DNA from: Gammaproteobacteria bacterium
GTDB lineage: Bacteria; Pseudomonadota; Gammaproteobacteria; S012-40
NCBI GenBank assembly: GCA_029881255.1
Contig: JAOUMY010000001.1
Coordinates: 992,001 to 1,056,000 of the forward strand
Length of the DNA: 64,000 nt
Direction of reading: 5' to 3'
The notes below the pieces were generated by a model. It saw nothing but the letters and a program-made list of their open reading frames with translations. It did no database searches and was not told where the DNA came from. The position numbers and the translations under genes are program-made. Within the stretch, counting starts at the first letter, position 1; each line of letters opens with the position of its first letter. This document shows, piece by piece, positions 39,978 through 48,853 of this stretch.

Positions 39978-40104
39978 GAAGAGGTTTTTATTACCTTATA
40001 AATATTGTAAGGTATAAGCAGTTCCAGTGCTGTACTGAGCATACGGCAAATTGTCTGGATCTAGGTAATAGATCAAATAACCAAAGTTAGAGAGAAGACA
40101 GAAA

Positions 40105-41286
40105 ATGGCAAGTTCCTTTATTCCTCCGGTTCGTACCCTGATGGGGCCCGGGCCATCCGATGTGCATCCACGTGTTTTGAGTGCTATGGCAAGACCGACA
40201 ATTGGCCACCTCGACCCGGCGTTTGTGGGCATGATGGACGACATGAAATCTCTGCTCCAATATGTTTTTCAGACGAAAAATGAGTTGACCATTCCCGTAT
40301 CTGCTCCTGGGTCTGCTGGTATGGAAACGTGTTTCGTCAACCTGGTAGAACCAGGTGACAAAGTCATTGTTTGCCAAAATGGTGTTTTCGGCGGGCGCAT
40401 GAAAGAGAATGTGGAAAGAGCGGGTGGCGTAGCCGTCATGGTTGAAGATGAGTGGGGAAGTGCCGTAAACCCCAACAAACTCGAATCCGCCTTAAAGGCA
40501 AATCCTGACGCAAAAGTTGTCGCTTTTGTGCATGCCGAAACCTCGACTGGTGCGCAATCGGATGCCAAAACCTTGGTGGAAATTGCCCACAAACACGACT
40601 GTGTCGCCATTGTTGATGCGGTGACTTCATTGGCAGGTACTCCGGTACTGGTCGATGAGTGGGGTATTGATGCTATCTATTCCGGTACTCAAAAATGCCT
40701 ATCCTGTACTCCTGGCTTGTCGCCTGTGAGTTTTAGCGAACGTGCAATTGAAAAAATAAAGTCACGCTCGAGTAAAGTGCAAAGCTGGTTTCTGGATCTG
40801 AATCTGGTTATGGGCTATTGGGGGGCTGGTACAAAGCGCGCATACCACCACACCGCACCAATAAACCCGCTTTATGCGCTGCATGAGGCATTGGTCATGG
40901 TGAAGGAAGAAGGACTTGAAAATGCCTGGGCTCGCCATAAGCGTATGCATGAATCGCTCAAGGCTGGATTGGAGGCTATGGGCATTCGATTTGTCGTTGA
41001 AGCAAATGCCCGCCTTCCTCAGCTGAATGCGATTTATATCCCCGATGGTGTTGATGATGCTGCTGTAAGGTCTCGATTACTTAAAGACTACAATCTTGAG
41101 ATTGGTGCAGGTCTGGGCAATCTTGCAGGTAAGGTGTGGCGCATTGGTCTAATGGGTTATTCTGCTAACCTCAATAACGTCATATTGTGCCTTTCGGCCT
41201 TAGAATCTGTGCTGACTGACGTGGGGGCGCCAATTAACAAGGGCTTTGCGGTTGCTGCTGCGCATGAGGCGTTGAAGAATCAATAG
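40105..41286 (+). CDS. Class V PLP aminotransferase (serine/alanine-glyoxylate type)
   Basis: The 393-residue fold-type I aminotransferase begins FIPPVRTLMGPGPSDVHPRV, typical of the alanine/serine-glyoxylate family. It has GSAGMETCFVNLVEPGDKV, VDAVTSLAGTPVLVDEWG, and the PLP lysine in YSGTQKCLSC. It interconverts amino groups with glyoxylate or pyruvate in the cytoplasm; the exact donor is not fixed by the sequence. It is preceded by GAGAAGACAG and followed by a strong terminator, so it is likely monocistronic. Confidence 0.9.
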   Translation: MASSFIPPVRTLMGPGPSDVHPRVLSAMARPTIGHLDPAFVGMMDDMKSLLQYVFQTKNELTIPVSAPGSAGMETCFVNLVEPGDKVIVCQNGVFGGRMKENVERAGGVAVMVEDEWGSAVNPNKLESALKANPDAKVVAFVHAETSTGAQSDAKTLVEIAHKHDCVAIVDAVTSLAGTPVLVDEWGIDAIYSGTQKCLSCTPGLSPVSFSERAIEKIKSRSSKVQSWFLDLNLVMGYWGAGTKRAYHHTAPINPLYALHEALVMVKEEGLENAWARHKRMHESLKAGLEAMGIRFVVEANARLPQLNAIYIPDGVDDAAVRSRLLKDYNLEIGAGLGNLAGKVWRIGLMGYSANLNNVILCLSALESVLTDVGAPINKGFAVAAAHEALKNQ

Positions 41287-41301
41287 TCTTTGAAAAGCCA
41301 G

Positions 41302-41327
41302 AAGGGGCCAAAATTTGGCCCCTTTTT
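41302..41327 (+). terminator. Intrinsic terminator after the aminotransferase gene
   Basis: The long inverted repeat AAGGGGCCAAA / TTTGGCCCCTT is followed by T residues. The AT-rich ends could serve transcripts from either direction, but only the plus-strand gene lies next to it. Confidence 0.88.
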
Positions 41328-41423
41328 ACATTCTAGCTTAAGAAAACAATAAAGAACCCAGGGTAGTATCAATGCGTAACAGCCAATAGAAGCTGCATCG
41401 CACGATAGATTGAGGAGGGTGAC

Positions 41424-41792
41424 ATGAAAAAAGACAAACCATTCGATTTTGAGTATTGGATGAAGCTCGCAAAAAATGATCCGGAAGCGTTTGAAAAGCA
41501 ACGCTCAAGCATGATCGACGCTTTTATCTCCGACGTTCCCAATCCTGTTCAACGAGATCGCCTCGGAAAATTGCAGTGGCGTGTTGAGCGCGAGCGAGAA
41601 CTCGCCAAGAATCCCATGGATGCGGCCATTCGTATTTATGACATGATGTGGGAATCCTTAGGTAAGAACATTGAGGCATTCCAGGAGCTTGCCGATACGT
41701 TGGCCGGTGACTTGTTAAAACAAAAAATTCCAGCGCGACAAATTAAAGAAGAAGCGCGAATTTTGCCATTTAGAAGCCGCATCGGTAGCTAA
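41424..41792 (+). CDS. DUF3135 family protein
   Basis: The 122-residue protein begins FDFEYWMKLAKNDPEAFEKQR, the DUF3135 signature, followed by a helical body (DRLGKLQWRVERERELAKNP). It has no signal peptide or known function. A strong ribosome site (GAGGAGGGTGAC) precedes the ATG at 41424. A terminator follows at 41877. Confidence 0.83.
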   Translation: MKKDKPFDFEYWMKLAKNDPEAFEKQRSSMIDAFISDVPNPVQRDRLGKLQWRVERERELAKNPMDAAIRIYDMMWESLGKNIEAFQELADTLAGDLLKQKIPARQIKEEARILPFRSRIGS

Positions 41793-41876
41793 AATAATTT
41801 AACAAGCATCATCGCTAATCTATTAGTCCATATTTGAACGCATAGTTTTTTGAGATTTCGTTCAGGTTTATTGTAA

Positions 41877-41913
41877 AGCCCGTACTTGCACTGCAATGCG
41901 GGCTATTTTTTTT
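41877..41913 (+). terminator. Intrinsic terminator after the DUF3135 gene
   Basis: A 6-bp GC stem AGCCCG / CGGGCT with a 16-nt loop (itself able to pair as TGCA/TGCA) is followed by A and eight T residues. Confidence 0.85.
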
Positions 41914-41995
41914 GCGTTCCGGTCATGTTTAACGTTTGATTGTAGAACGGGATGGGATTTAAAAAACTGCTTAAATAAATATCTCAATACGGGGT

Positions 41996-42472
41996 TTAGT
42001 TCTTGCTTAGTTTAGGTGGGTACGCCCCTGTTTCGGACCCTTCAATAAGCTGGGCATCTACAGCGTGTACATAATAGCTTTCTTGTCCGTCGCACCCACC
42101 AATGATCGCATACCTAAAGCCTTGCGTAAAAAGTGCATGCAGGCAACTAAGTAAAAGTGCATAGCCAATACCTTTGCCGCGCTGTTCGTTCTGAACGCCT
42201 AGTGGGCCAAAATAATTTGGAAATGTGCAATCGTAGCACGCGAACCCAACTAGCTTTGATTTCCTGACGGCTACAAAGCATTTTATTGGGGTTTGTGTAA
42301 ATGCAATGCTGCATTCATCGGCCCATGCTCCTGAAAAATGCGTGGCGATCCACTGAACTACCGCAGATTTTTCATATGCCATCGCTGGGCGGATGTCGAC
42401 GTCCGATTTTTGAGCCTTCACCAATGCTTCATTGAGCGGGGGGAGATTGTAGAGTCTAACTAATGCATCCAT
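41996..42472 (-). CDS. GNAT family N-acetyltransferase
   Basis: The 158-residue protein has the GNAT core: a strand block KCFVAVRKSKLVGFACYD, then LGVQNEQRGKGIGYALLLS, the acetyl-CoA-binding R/Q-x2-G-x-G/A loop. The substrate is unknown. The N-terminal 30 residues are unusual for the fold. It is divergent from the MATE gene. Confidence 0.88.
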   Translation of the reverse strand: MDALVRLYNLPPLNEALVKAQKSDVDIRPAMAYEKSAVVQWIATHFSGAWADECSIAFTQTPIKCFVAVRKSKLVGFACYDCTFPNYFGPLGVQNEQRGKGIGYALLLSCLHALFTQGFRYAIIGGCDGQESYYVHAVDAQLIEGSETGAYPPKLSKN

Positions 42473-42581
42473 TGTGAACTCCTTTGGCCTTGTACGTTAT
42501 GATACGTGATGAAGGCTAAGAATATCAGGGATAATAGACTCGGCTATGCTGTTGTCTAAACGATTTATTTGGGGCGGTTAA

Positions 42582-43922
42582 ATGAAAAAGCGTGCATGGC
42601 AGACCGACCTCCTGGATTTCGCCAGTCATAAGAAAGTTTTTATGATAGTTGTACCGATGGTGCTCTCTGGCGTGAGTACGCCGCTTTTAGGTATGGTTGA
42701 TACCGCACTAATGGGGCATCTCGATCAACCATACTATCTCGGTGCTGTGGCAGTTGGGGCGCTGGCGTTTAGTTTCCTGTATTGGGGATTTGGTTTCTTG
42801 CGCATGAGTGTTACCGGTCTGACAGCGCAAGCGTTAGGCGCAAGTGACACAGAAGTTATTGTTGGAACACTCGTACGGGGACTGTTGTTTGCGGCAGTCA
42901 TCGGCATTTTTCTACTCCTGGCGCAAGGCCTGGTGATTCGCGCTACCATGTGGTTAGTCGATACCAGTGCCAATGTTGAAAATGGGCTTTCTTTATACTT
43001 GGCGATACGGCTTTGGTCTGCACCCGCGGCTTTCATTAACTATGTATTGGTGGGCTGGTTTCTGGGAGTGCAGCGACCTGCGTATACCTTGTATTTGCTA
43101 CTGCTCGTCAATCTGACAAATATTGTGCTCGATATTGTTTTTGTGTACGTCTGGTCGTGGGATATTTCGGGCGTTGCCTGGGCGAGTGTGTTTGCTGAGT
43201 ATCTGGGATGTATTTTCGGTTTGTTTTTAACGAAACGAATTGTAAGCAAGCGCGGTTGGGTGTTGACGTGGCGAAATCATATTCAAGCCCAAAAATTTCG
43301 CAGTTTGTTTCAATTGAGTGGAAATATATTTATTCGCACCCTGTGTCTCATTGGCAGCTTCGCTTTTTTTACGATCCAAGGTGCGCGCTATGGCGAGATT
43401 GTTCTCGCTGCTAACGCTATACTCATGAATCTGCAAACCTTTATGGCATATGCGCTCGATGGTTTTGCTCACGCGGCAGAAGCATTGGTTGGCAAGTCTA
43501 TCGGTGAACGTGACTATGCTGCGACACGGCGGAGTATTGTTATTTGCGTCTTTTGGTCGGCGTTGATCGCTGCCAGTTTTGTTTTAGCTTATGCCTTGTT
43601 CGGTCCATCAATCATTAATTTGCTTACCGATTTACCTGAGGTCCGTGAAGCTGCTCTAATCTATTTGCCTTGGGCAATCATTGCTCCTCTGCTGTCGGTA
43701 TGGAGTTATGTATTAGATGGTATATTTGTTGGCGCAGCCTGGTCTGTGTTGATGCGTAATACGATGGTGGTGTCAACATTGATTTTCCTTGTGACATGGT
43801 ATGTGTTGCAGGAGTGGGGTAACCACGGATTGTGGTTGGCATTTATGGTCTTTATGAGTGCGCGAGGCATGACTATGGCCTGGGTATTCTTCCAACGCAA
43901 GCACCAGCTACAAGTTATGTGA
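42582..43922 (+). CDS. MATE family efflux transporter (DinF-like)
   Basis: The 446-residue protein has 12 predicted helices. The opening VFMIVVPMVLSGVSTPLLGMVDTALMGHL and FLRMSVTGLTAQALGA are typical of the DinF subgroup of MATE Na+ or H+ antiporters. ALDGFAHAAEALVGKSIGER is the repeated signature in the second half. Its export substrate is not predictable. The next gene starts 61 bp later on the same strand. Confidence 0.93.
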   Translation: MKKRAWQTDLLDFASHKKVFMIVVPMVLSGVSTPLLGMVDTALMGHLDQPYYLGAVAVGALAFSFLYWGFGFLRMSVTGLTAQALGASDTEVIVGTLVRGLLFAAVIGIFLLLAQGLVIRATMWLVDTSANVENGLSLYLAIRLWSAPAAFINYVLVGWFLGVQRPAYTLYLLLLVNLTNIVLDIVFVYVWSWDISGVAWASVFAEYLGCIFGLFLTKRIVSKRGWVLTWRNHIQAQKFRSLFQLSGNIFIRTLCLIGSFAFFTIQGARYGEIVLAANAILMNLQTFMAYALDGFAHAAEALVGKSIGERDYAATRRSIVICVFWSALIAASFVLAYALFGPSIINLLTDLPEVREAALIYLPWAIIAPLLSVWSYVLDGIFVGAAWSVLMRNTMVVSTLIFLVTWYVLQEWGNHGLWLAFMVFMSARGMTMAWVFFQRKHQLQVM

Positions 43923-43983
43923 CCGTTGGGAGCTTGCCGGTTTTCCGCTAAAATAGGCCAACGCGAAATAAGTGGGTGAGACT

Positions 43984-45951
43984 ATGCAAAGCTTGTGGAC
44001 AGACGCCGAGGCGTCACAATACAAAAACGATCTGGAAATGCGGGTCTATACCTCGCGCCTTCTTGGGCGTGATCCGTCACTGGTGCTTCATGGCGGCGGC
44101 AATACTTCGGTTAAGATTCGTGAAACAAATATCCTCGGCAAAGAAGAAGACATTCTCTATGTGAAGGGTAGTGGCTGGGATTTAGCTACAATAGAAGCCC
44201 CAGGTTTTTCTCCAGTTCGGATGCAGCATCTGATAGAGCTTGCTGAATTGACTAAGCTGACAGACCCTGAGATGGTCAATGAACTGAAAACTCACATGAC
44301 TAAGGCTTCTGCGCCTACGCCCTCAGTGGAAGCAATTTTACACGCGACGTTGCCGTACAAATTTGTAGATCACACCCATGCTGATGCCATTGTAACCGTT
44401 ACCAATAATCCTAATGGCAGGCGTTATATCGAGGAGATCTATGGCGATAGCGTGGTCGTTATAGATTACATCATGCCGGGATTTGATCTTGCGCGGCAGT
44501 GCGCAAAGCAATTTGCTCAGCAGGCTCATGCCGGCACTCTGGGTATGGTGTTAATGAACCACGGTATATTTTCATTTGCCGAAACTGCACGCGAATCCTA
44601 TGAGCGTATGATTGCGTTGGTGAAAAAAGCGGAGGAGTTTATCCAGCGCCACAATGCCTGGGAATTGACATTTTCTGCCAGGCCATTGGTGGTTGAAGGA
44701 CTACAGATCGCTGCACTGCGAAAAGATTTGTCGGAAGCAGCCGGTTTTGCTGTTGTTCTTTTTCGAGATAACGGCGATAAAGCTACGGCATTTTCACAGC
44801 GAGGTGATCTTGCGCAAATTTCGCAACAGGGACCAGCTACGCCGGATCATGTGATTCGCACTAAGCCAGTTCCGATGCTAGGAAATAATGTCCAGTCCTT
44901 TGTTGAAAAATACCGAACCTATTTTAACGCCAATGAACCTAATGCACGTGATCGCAAAACTATATTGGATGTTGCGCCAAGAGTTGTGATTGATCCGCAA
45001 CTTGGCTTGTTGACGATAGGTAAGAACGCCAAAGAGGCGGCAATTGTTCGCGATATCTATGATCACACTATCGATATCATCCTGCGCGCAGAAAAACTCG
45101 GGGGATATCGCGCATTGCCGGAGCAGGATATATTCGACATGGAATACTGGGACCTGGAACAGGCTAAGCTGCGCGCGGGTGGAAAAGCGCCGATGTTTAC
45201 TGGTGAAGTGGCCTTGGTGACTGGCGCTGCATCAGGGATCGGCAAGGCATGTGTTGACTCCTTGTTGTCGCGTGGCGCTGCGGTCATTGCATTGGATATC
45301 AATGATAAAATTGTTTCTTTATATCAGCGTGCAGATTTTCTGGGACTGGTCTGCGATGTTAGTGATGAGACGCAGCTTTCGCGAATGATAGAAGAGGCCG
45401 TAAAGCGATTTGGTGGCATAGACATGCTGGTGTTGAATGCAGGTGTTTTTCCTGGCGGCAAGAAAATTTCTGAATTAGGTCAGGAAGAATTCCAAAGGGT
45501 AATGCGTATCAATCTGGATGCCAATGTCAGCCTTCTACATCGTTGTTACCCTTATCTGAAACTCGCGCCGAATGGCGGGCGAGTGGTATTGATGGGATCA
45601 AAAAATGTCCCTGCCCCTGGGCCAGGAGCCGCGGCCTATTCTGCATCGAAAGCCGCGCTGACCCAGATTGGACGCATAGCGGCAATGGAGTGGGGGGCGG
45701 ACAACATCCGCGTCAATATGCTGCACCCTGATGCGGTTTTCGATACCGGGATTTGGACAGAAGAGGTGCTTGCGGCACGTGCTAAACATTATGGTTTGAG
45801 TGTGGAGCAATACAAGCGTAAAAACGTTCTTAGAACCGAAGTAAGCAGTCGCGATGTTGCTGAGCTGGTTGCAGAAATGTGTGGACCGTTGTTTGCAAAA
45901 ACAACGGCAGCGCAATTGCCTGTCGATGGAGGCAATGACAGAGTCATTTAA
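43984..45951 (+). CDS. Bifunctional class II aldolase / short-chain dehydrogenase
   Basis: The 655-residue fusion has an N-terminal class II aldolase/adducin domain (about 1-380) with HGGGNTSVKIRE, the zinc motif DHTHADAIV and LMNHGIFSFAET. The C-terminal SDR (about 405-655) has VTGAASGIGKACVDSLLSRG, NAGVF and YSASKAALTQIGRIAAMEWG with the Tyr-Lys pair. Similar fusions act on rhamnulose-1-phosphate and related sugars. The ATG at 43984 is chosen because GGTGAG precedes it; a GTG lies 12 bp upstream. It is the first gene of a run with two glycerophosphate genes. Confidence 0.92.
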   Translation: MQSLWTDAEASQYKNDLEMRVYTSRLLGRDPSLVLHGGGNTSVKIRETNILGKEEDILYVKGSGWDLATIEAPGFSPVRMQHLIELAELTKLTDPEMVNELKTHMTKASAPTPSVEAILHATLPYKFVDHTHADAIVTVTNNPNGRRYIEEIYGDSVVVIDYIMPGFDLARQCAKQFAQQAHAGTLGMVLMNHGIFSFAETARESYERMIALVKKAEEFIQRHNAWELTFSARPLVVEGLQIAALRKDLSEAAGFAVVLFRDNGDKATAFSQRGDLAQISQQGPATPDHVIRTKPVPMLGNNVQSFVEKYRTYFNANEPNARDRKTILDVAPRVVIDPQLGLLTIGKNAKEAAIVRDIYDHTIDIILRAEKLGGYRALPEQDIFDMEYWDLEQAKLRAGGKAPMFTGEVALVTGAASGIGKACVDSLLSRGAAVIALDINDKIVSLYQRADFLGLVCDVSDETQLSRMIEEAVKRFGGIDMLVLNAGVFPGGKKISELGQEEFQRVMRINLDANVSLLHRCYPYLKLAPNGGRVVLMGSKNVPAPGPGAAAYSASKAALTQIGRIAAMEWGADNIRVNMLHPDAVFDTGIWTEEVLAARAKHYGLSVEQYKRKNVLRTEVSSRDVAELVAEMCGPLFAKTTAAQLPVDGGNDRVI

Positions 45952-46000
45952 TTGCGCGTGGAATATTCAGTTGGTGCAAGGACGACCCGATAACCCCGAT

Positions 46001-46738
46001 ATGAAAAACTTTACTATTGTTGCCCACCGCGGATTCGCCGGTAAATACCCCGAGAACACCATGGCTGCAATGCGTGCAGCCACTGAGGCGGGGATTCATC
46101 ATCTGGAACTTGATATTCAACTTACCAGAGATGGCGTGCCGGTCTTGTTGCATGATGATACCCTGGATCGAACCACCAATTCGACGGGTTCCATTTTTGA
46201 ATATGACTTAGATGATTTAGCCGGCGTCAGCAATGGCGAGCCTGCACGTCTCGGTAACACATTTTCCGGTGAACGTATCGTGACACTGGAAACGTTTATC
46301 AACTGGTTAGCCAAAGATTCGCAGAGACACGTCTATGTCGAAGTCAAAGATGAGTGCCTGGATCATTTTGGTTTCGATTATGTTATCGACAAGGTATTGC
46401 AGATTATTGGTAAAGATAACACTCAAGTAACCATAATCGGCTATGACCTGAATTTCTTGTTAGCTGTTCGTCAACGAGGCTGGCAAGGCATAGGTTGGGT
46501 GTTGACAGCATTTAACGAAGAAGAAAAAAGACTGGCAGAACAGCATCAACCTGATGTGATAATTTGCAATTACAAAAAAGTAAACACAGCGCTTTGGCAA
46601 GGGCAGTGGCAATGGATGTTTTATGAAATTACCGAGGCCGCGCTTGCGCGTCATTGGGTGGAACAGGGCGCAAGCTTTATTGAAACGATGGAAGTGGCCA
46701 ATTTGACCGCAGGCCTGGAGCAGTCAGAATGGCAGTGA
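46001..46738 (+). CDS. Glycerophosphodiester phosphodiesterase
   Basis: The 245-residue TIM-barrel enzyme releases sn-glycerol-3-phosphate from glycerophosphodiesters. It has VAHRGFAGKYPENTM, LELDIQLTRDGVPVLLHDD with catalytic His and metal ligands, and VYVEVKDE. No signal peptide is seen, so it is cytosolic (UgpQ-like). The ATG at 46001 is chosen; the frame extends into the aldolase gene but lacks family residues there. Its stop overlaps the next gene by 10 bp. Confidence 0.93.
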   Translation: MKNFTIVAHRGFAGKYPENTMAAMRAATEAGIHHLELDIQLTRDGVPVLLHDDTLDRTTNSTGSIFEYDLDDLAGVSNGEPARLGNTFSGERIVTLETFINWLAKDSQRHVYVEVKDECLDHFGFDYVIDKVLQIIGKDNTQVTIIGYDLNFLLAVRQRGWQGIGWVLTAFNEEEKRLAEQHQPDVIICNYKKVNTALWQGQWQWMFYEITEAALARHWVEQGASFIETMEVANLTAGLEQSEWQ

Positions 46739-47904
46739 GCTATGACCTTGTGGTCATTGGCGGTGGCATTCACGGTGTGGGCGTTGCTCAGGCAGCCGCA
46801 GTTAAGGGGTATCGTGTTGCCCTCATCGAAAAAAACAGCCTGGCCTATGGCACGTCAAGTCGATCCAGCAAGCTGATTCATGGTGGCCTGCGTTATCTGG
46901 AGAGTGCACAGTTTCACCTCGTCAGAGAGTGTCTAAATGAGCGACAGGTGTTACTGAACATCGCGCCGCACTTAGTCAAACTACAGCGTTTCTATATTCC
47001 TGTATACGATGACACCACGCGCCATGCCCTGACGCTTCACCTCGGACTGATGTTGTATGGCGTGTTTACCGGCGCAAGAAAGTCTGCACGATATCGAAAA
47101 ATCCCCAGACAACAGTGGAGCAAGTTGGACGGCCTTCGAACTGAAAATCTTCAGCACGTTTTTCAATATTGGGATGCGCAAACTGACGATCGACTGTTGA
47201 CACAGGCAGTCATGAGATCTGCGCAACAATACGATGCAGAGTTGATGGAAGGTTGCGAGTTATTGTCGGGAACCAAGATGGATGAAGGTTGGAGTTTACA
47301 CCTGGAACAACAAGGTATCGCAAAGGAAATTAAAGCGAAGGTTATCGTCAACGCTGCGGGCCCCTGGGTTAATCTTGTACTTGAGCGCCTGGCGTTTCCG
47401 CACACACCAGAAGCGGTTGATCTTGTTCAGGGGACGCATATTATTCTGGATCATCGTGTAGAATGCGGCATTTATTATGTTGAGGCGCCAGCAGATAAAC
47501 GTGCTGTTTTTGTCATGCCCTGGTACGACAAGATGATGGTGGGTACAACAGAAACAGTGTTTACCGGTTCGCCAGACAGCGTTGAACCATTGGTCAGTGA
47601 ACGGCGCTATCTGCTGGATACCCTGGCCCATTATTTTCCCCAATACGAAAATATTACGGTTTCTGATATCAGTTCGGAATTTGCGGGTTTGCGTGTATTG
47701 CCTAAAGGTGATGATGCATTTTCCCGTCCGAGAGAAACGATTTTTCGTTGCGATAACGAAAAAAAGCCGAGTCTGCTTTCAATCTACGGCGGCAAACTGA
47801 CGGCCTATCGTGCCACAGCGACAAATGTGTTGGAGCGTCTCGCCGGTGTATTGCCTGAAGCGCGTTTGCAAGGCGATACATCAACAATCATGTTGCCCGA
47901 ATAG
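46729..47904 (+). CDS. FAD-dependent glycerol-3-phosphate dehydrogenase, short form
   Basis: The 391-residue DAO-fold enzyme oxidises glycerol-3-phosphate to DHAP, passing electrons to quinone. The N-terminal dinucleotide motif is VVIGGGIHGVGVAQAAA, followed by SSRSSKLIHGGLRYLE and VNAAGPWVN. It ends right after GGKLTAYRATATNVLERL and therefore lacks the DAO_C domain of E. coli GlpD (about 501 residues). The next gene starts 13 bp later, so there is no lost 3' part. It overlaps the phosphodiesterase, linking both steps. Confidence 0.9.
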   Translation: MAVSYDLVVIGGGIHGVGVAQAAAVKGYRVALIEKNSLAYGTSSRSSKLIHGGLRYLESAQFHLVRECLNERQVLLNIAPHLVKLQRFYIPVYDDTTRHALTLHLGLMLYGVFTGARKSARYRKIPRQQWSKLDGLRTENLQHVFQYWDAQTDDRLLTQAVMRSAQQYDAELMEGCELLSGTKMDEGWSLHLEQQGIAKEIKAKVIVNAAGPWVNLVLERLAFPHTPEAVDLVQGTHIILDHRVECGIYYVEAPADKRAVFVMPWYDKMMVGTTETVFTGSPDSVEPLVSERRYLLDTLAHYFPQYENITVSDISSEFAGLRVLPKGDDAFSRPRETIFRCDNEKKPSLLSIYGGKLTAYRATATNVLERLAGVLPEARLQGDTSTIMLPE

Positions 47905-47917
47905 TGTCATGTAACAC

Positions 47918-48853
47918 CTATTGCGTAGTTGGAGTCCAATACGGATAAGTGAAAAAAGTAAAGTGGATACCGTTGAAGGCAAAGTGCGCAACAATCGCCG
48001 CTTCAAGACGCTGGGTTTTCATATAAGCATATCCATAACCCAATCCTGCCAGTGTTGCGCCAATAAATAATCCGATGCCTCCCCACAAGTGGGCTAAGCC
48101 AAATAACACCGATGTAACACCAAGCGCTAGATAATCCCCATTTTTTTTCTCCACCCAGCGACGGGACAAGCCTCTCTGTATCCAGCCACGAAAGATGGCT
48201 TCTTCTGCGACACTGGTGACGAGTAAATTTGCGAGCAAAAAAGCGAAGAAGTAGGAAGAAAACACGGGATCAAAAGTGACATAGCCAAACAGTCGTCCAA
48301 TGATGAAGGCGCCGGCGATGGACCCCGCAACAACCAACGCAGTTTGTTTTAAGGTGTTTGCCCATTCTTTAAGGCCGCGGATAAGGGTGACGCAAAATAC
48401 CAGATAAAAGAAACCGATCACGGCTTTATCAAAATGGAAGCGTATGCCGGTTTCCGGTGCTTCCTGATGGAGTTGCAGGCCGCGAACCACTGAATAACTA
48501 TCAAAGCCGGGGAGTTTGTGTGAGCCCAGGCCAATAGCCAGTGCGATAAAACTGATGTTAGCAAAAACAGTTAAAGACCTGGCGAGGCGTGGACGCGAGT
48601 TACAAAGTTGTTGGTAGTGTTTGCCTTCGAATAAACGTTGTCCTAACCAAAAACATGTCAGACCGGCCCAGAGAATAAAAGGTATTGCAGGCCAGTGCAG
48701 AAAGCTCTCGGCAAATCCCGCAATTAATGCGGTTGCGAATAGAGCGCTCCAGGCTTGCCAAAATGGAATCAACCACAGACTGATAATGCTGGCAAATAAA
48801 AACCAGAAACTTATGGGGACAGCGGCCAGGTCAAAACCGTTCAACGTATCCAC
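47918..48853 (-). CDS. CPBP family intramembrane metalloprotease
   Basis: The 311-residue polytopic protein has the CAAX-protease-like motifs EEAIFRGWIQRGL (Glu-Glu and Arg), FGLAHLWGGIGLF and HFAFNGIHF. Eight or so membrane segments are predicted. Members process or protect membrane proteins, but the substrate is unknown here. Its start overlaps the aldehyde dehydrogenase end by 13 bp, so they are probably co-transcribed. Confidence 0.88.
   Translation of the reverse strand: MDTLNGFDLAAVPISFWFLFASIISLWLIPFWQAWSALFATALIAGFAESFLHWPAIPFILWAGLTCFWLGQRLFEGKHYQQLCNSRPRLARSLTVFANISFIALAIGLGSHKLPGFDSYSVVRGLQLHQEAPETGIRFHFDKAVIGFFYLVFCVTLIRGLKEWANTLKQTALVVAGSIAGAFIIGRLFGYVTFDPVFSSYFFAFLLANLLVTSVAEEAIFRGWIQRGLSRRWVEKKNGDYLALGVTSVLFGLAHLWGGIGLFIGATLAGLGYGYAYMKTQRLEAAIVAHFAFNGIHFTFFTYPYWTPTTQ

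Noticed and set aside
46729-47917. Frameshift as the reason for the short glycerol-3-phosphate dehydrogenase
   Set aside because: The stop is followed within 13 bp by a convergent gene, leaving no space for the missing domain.
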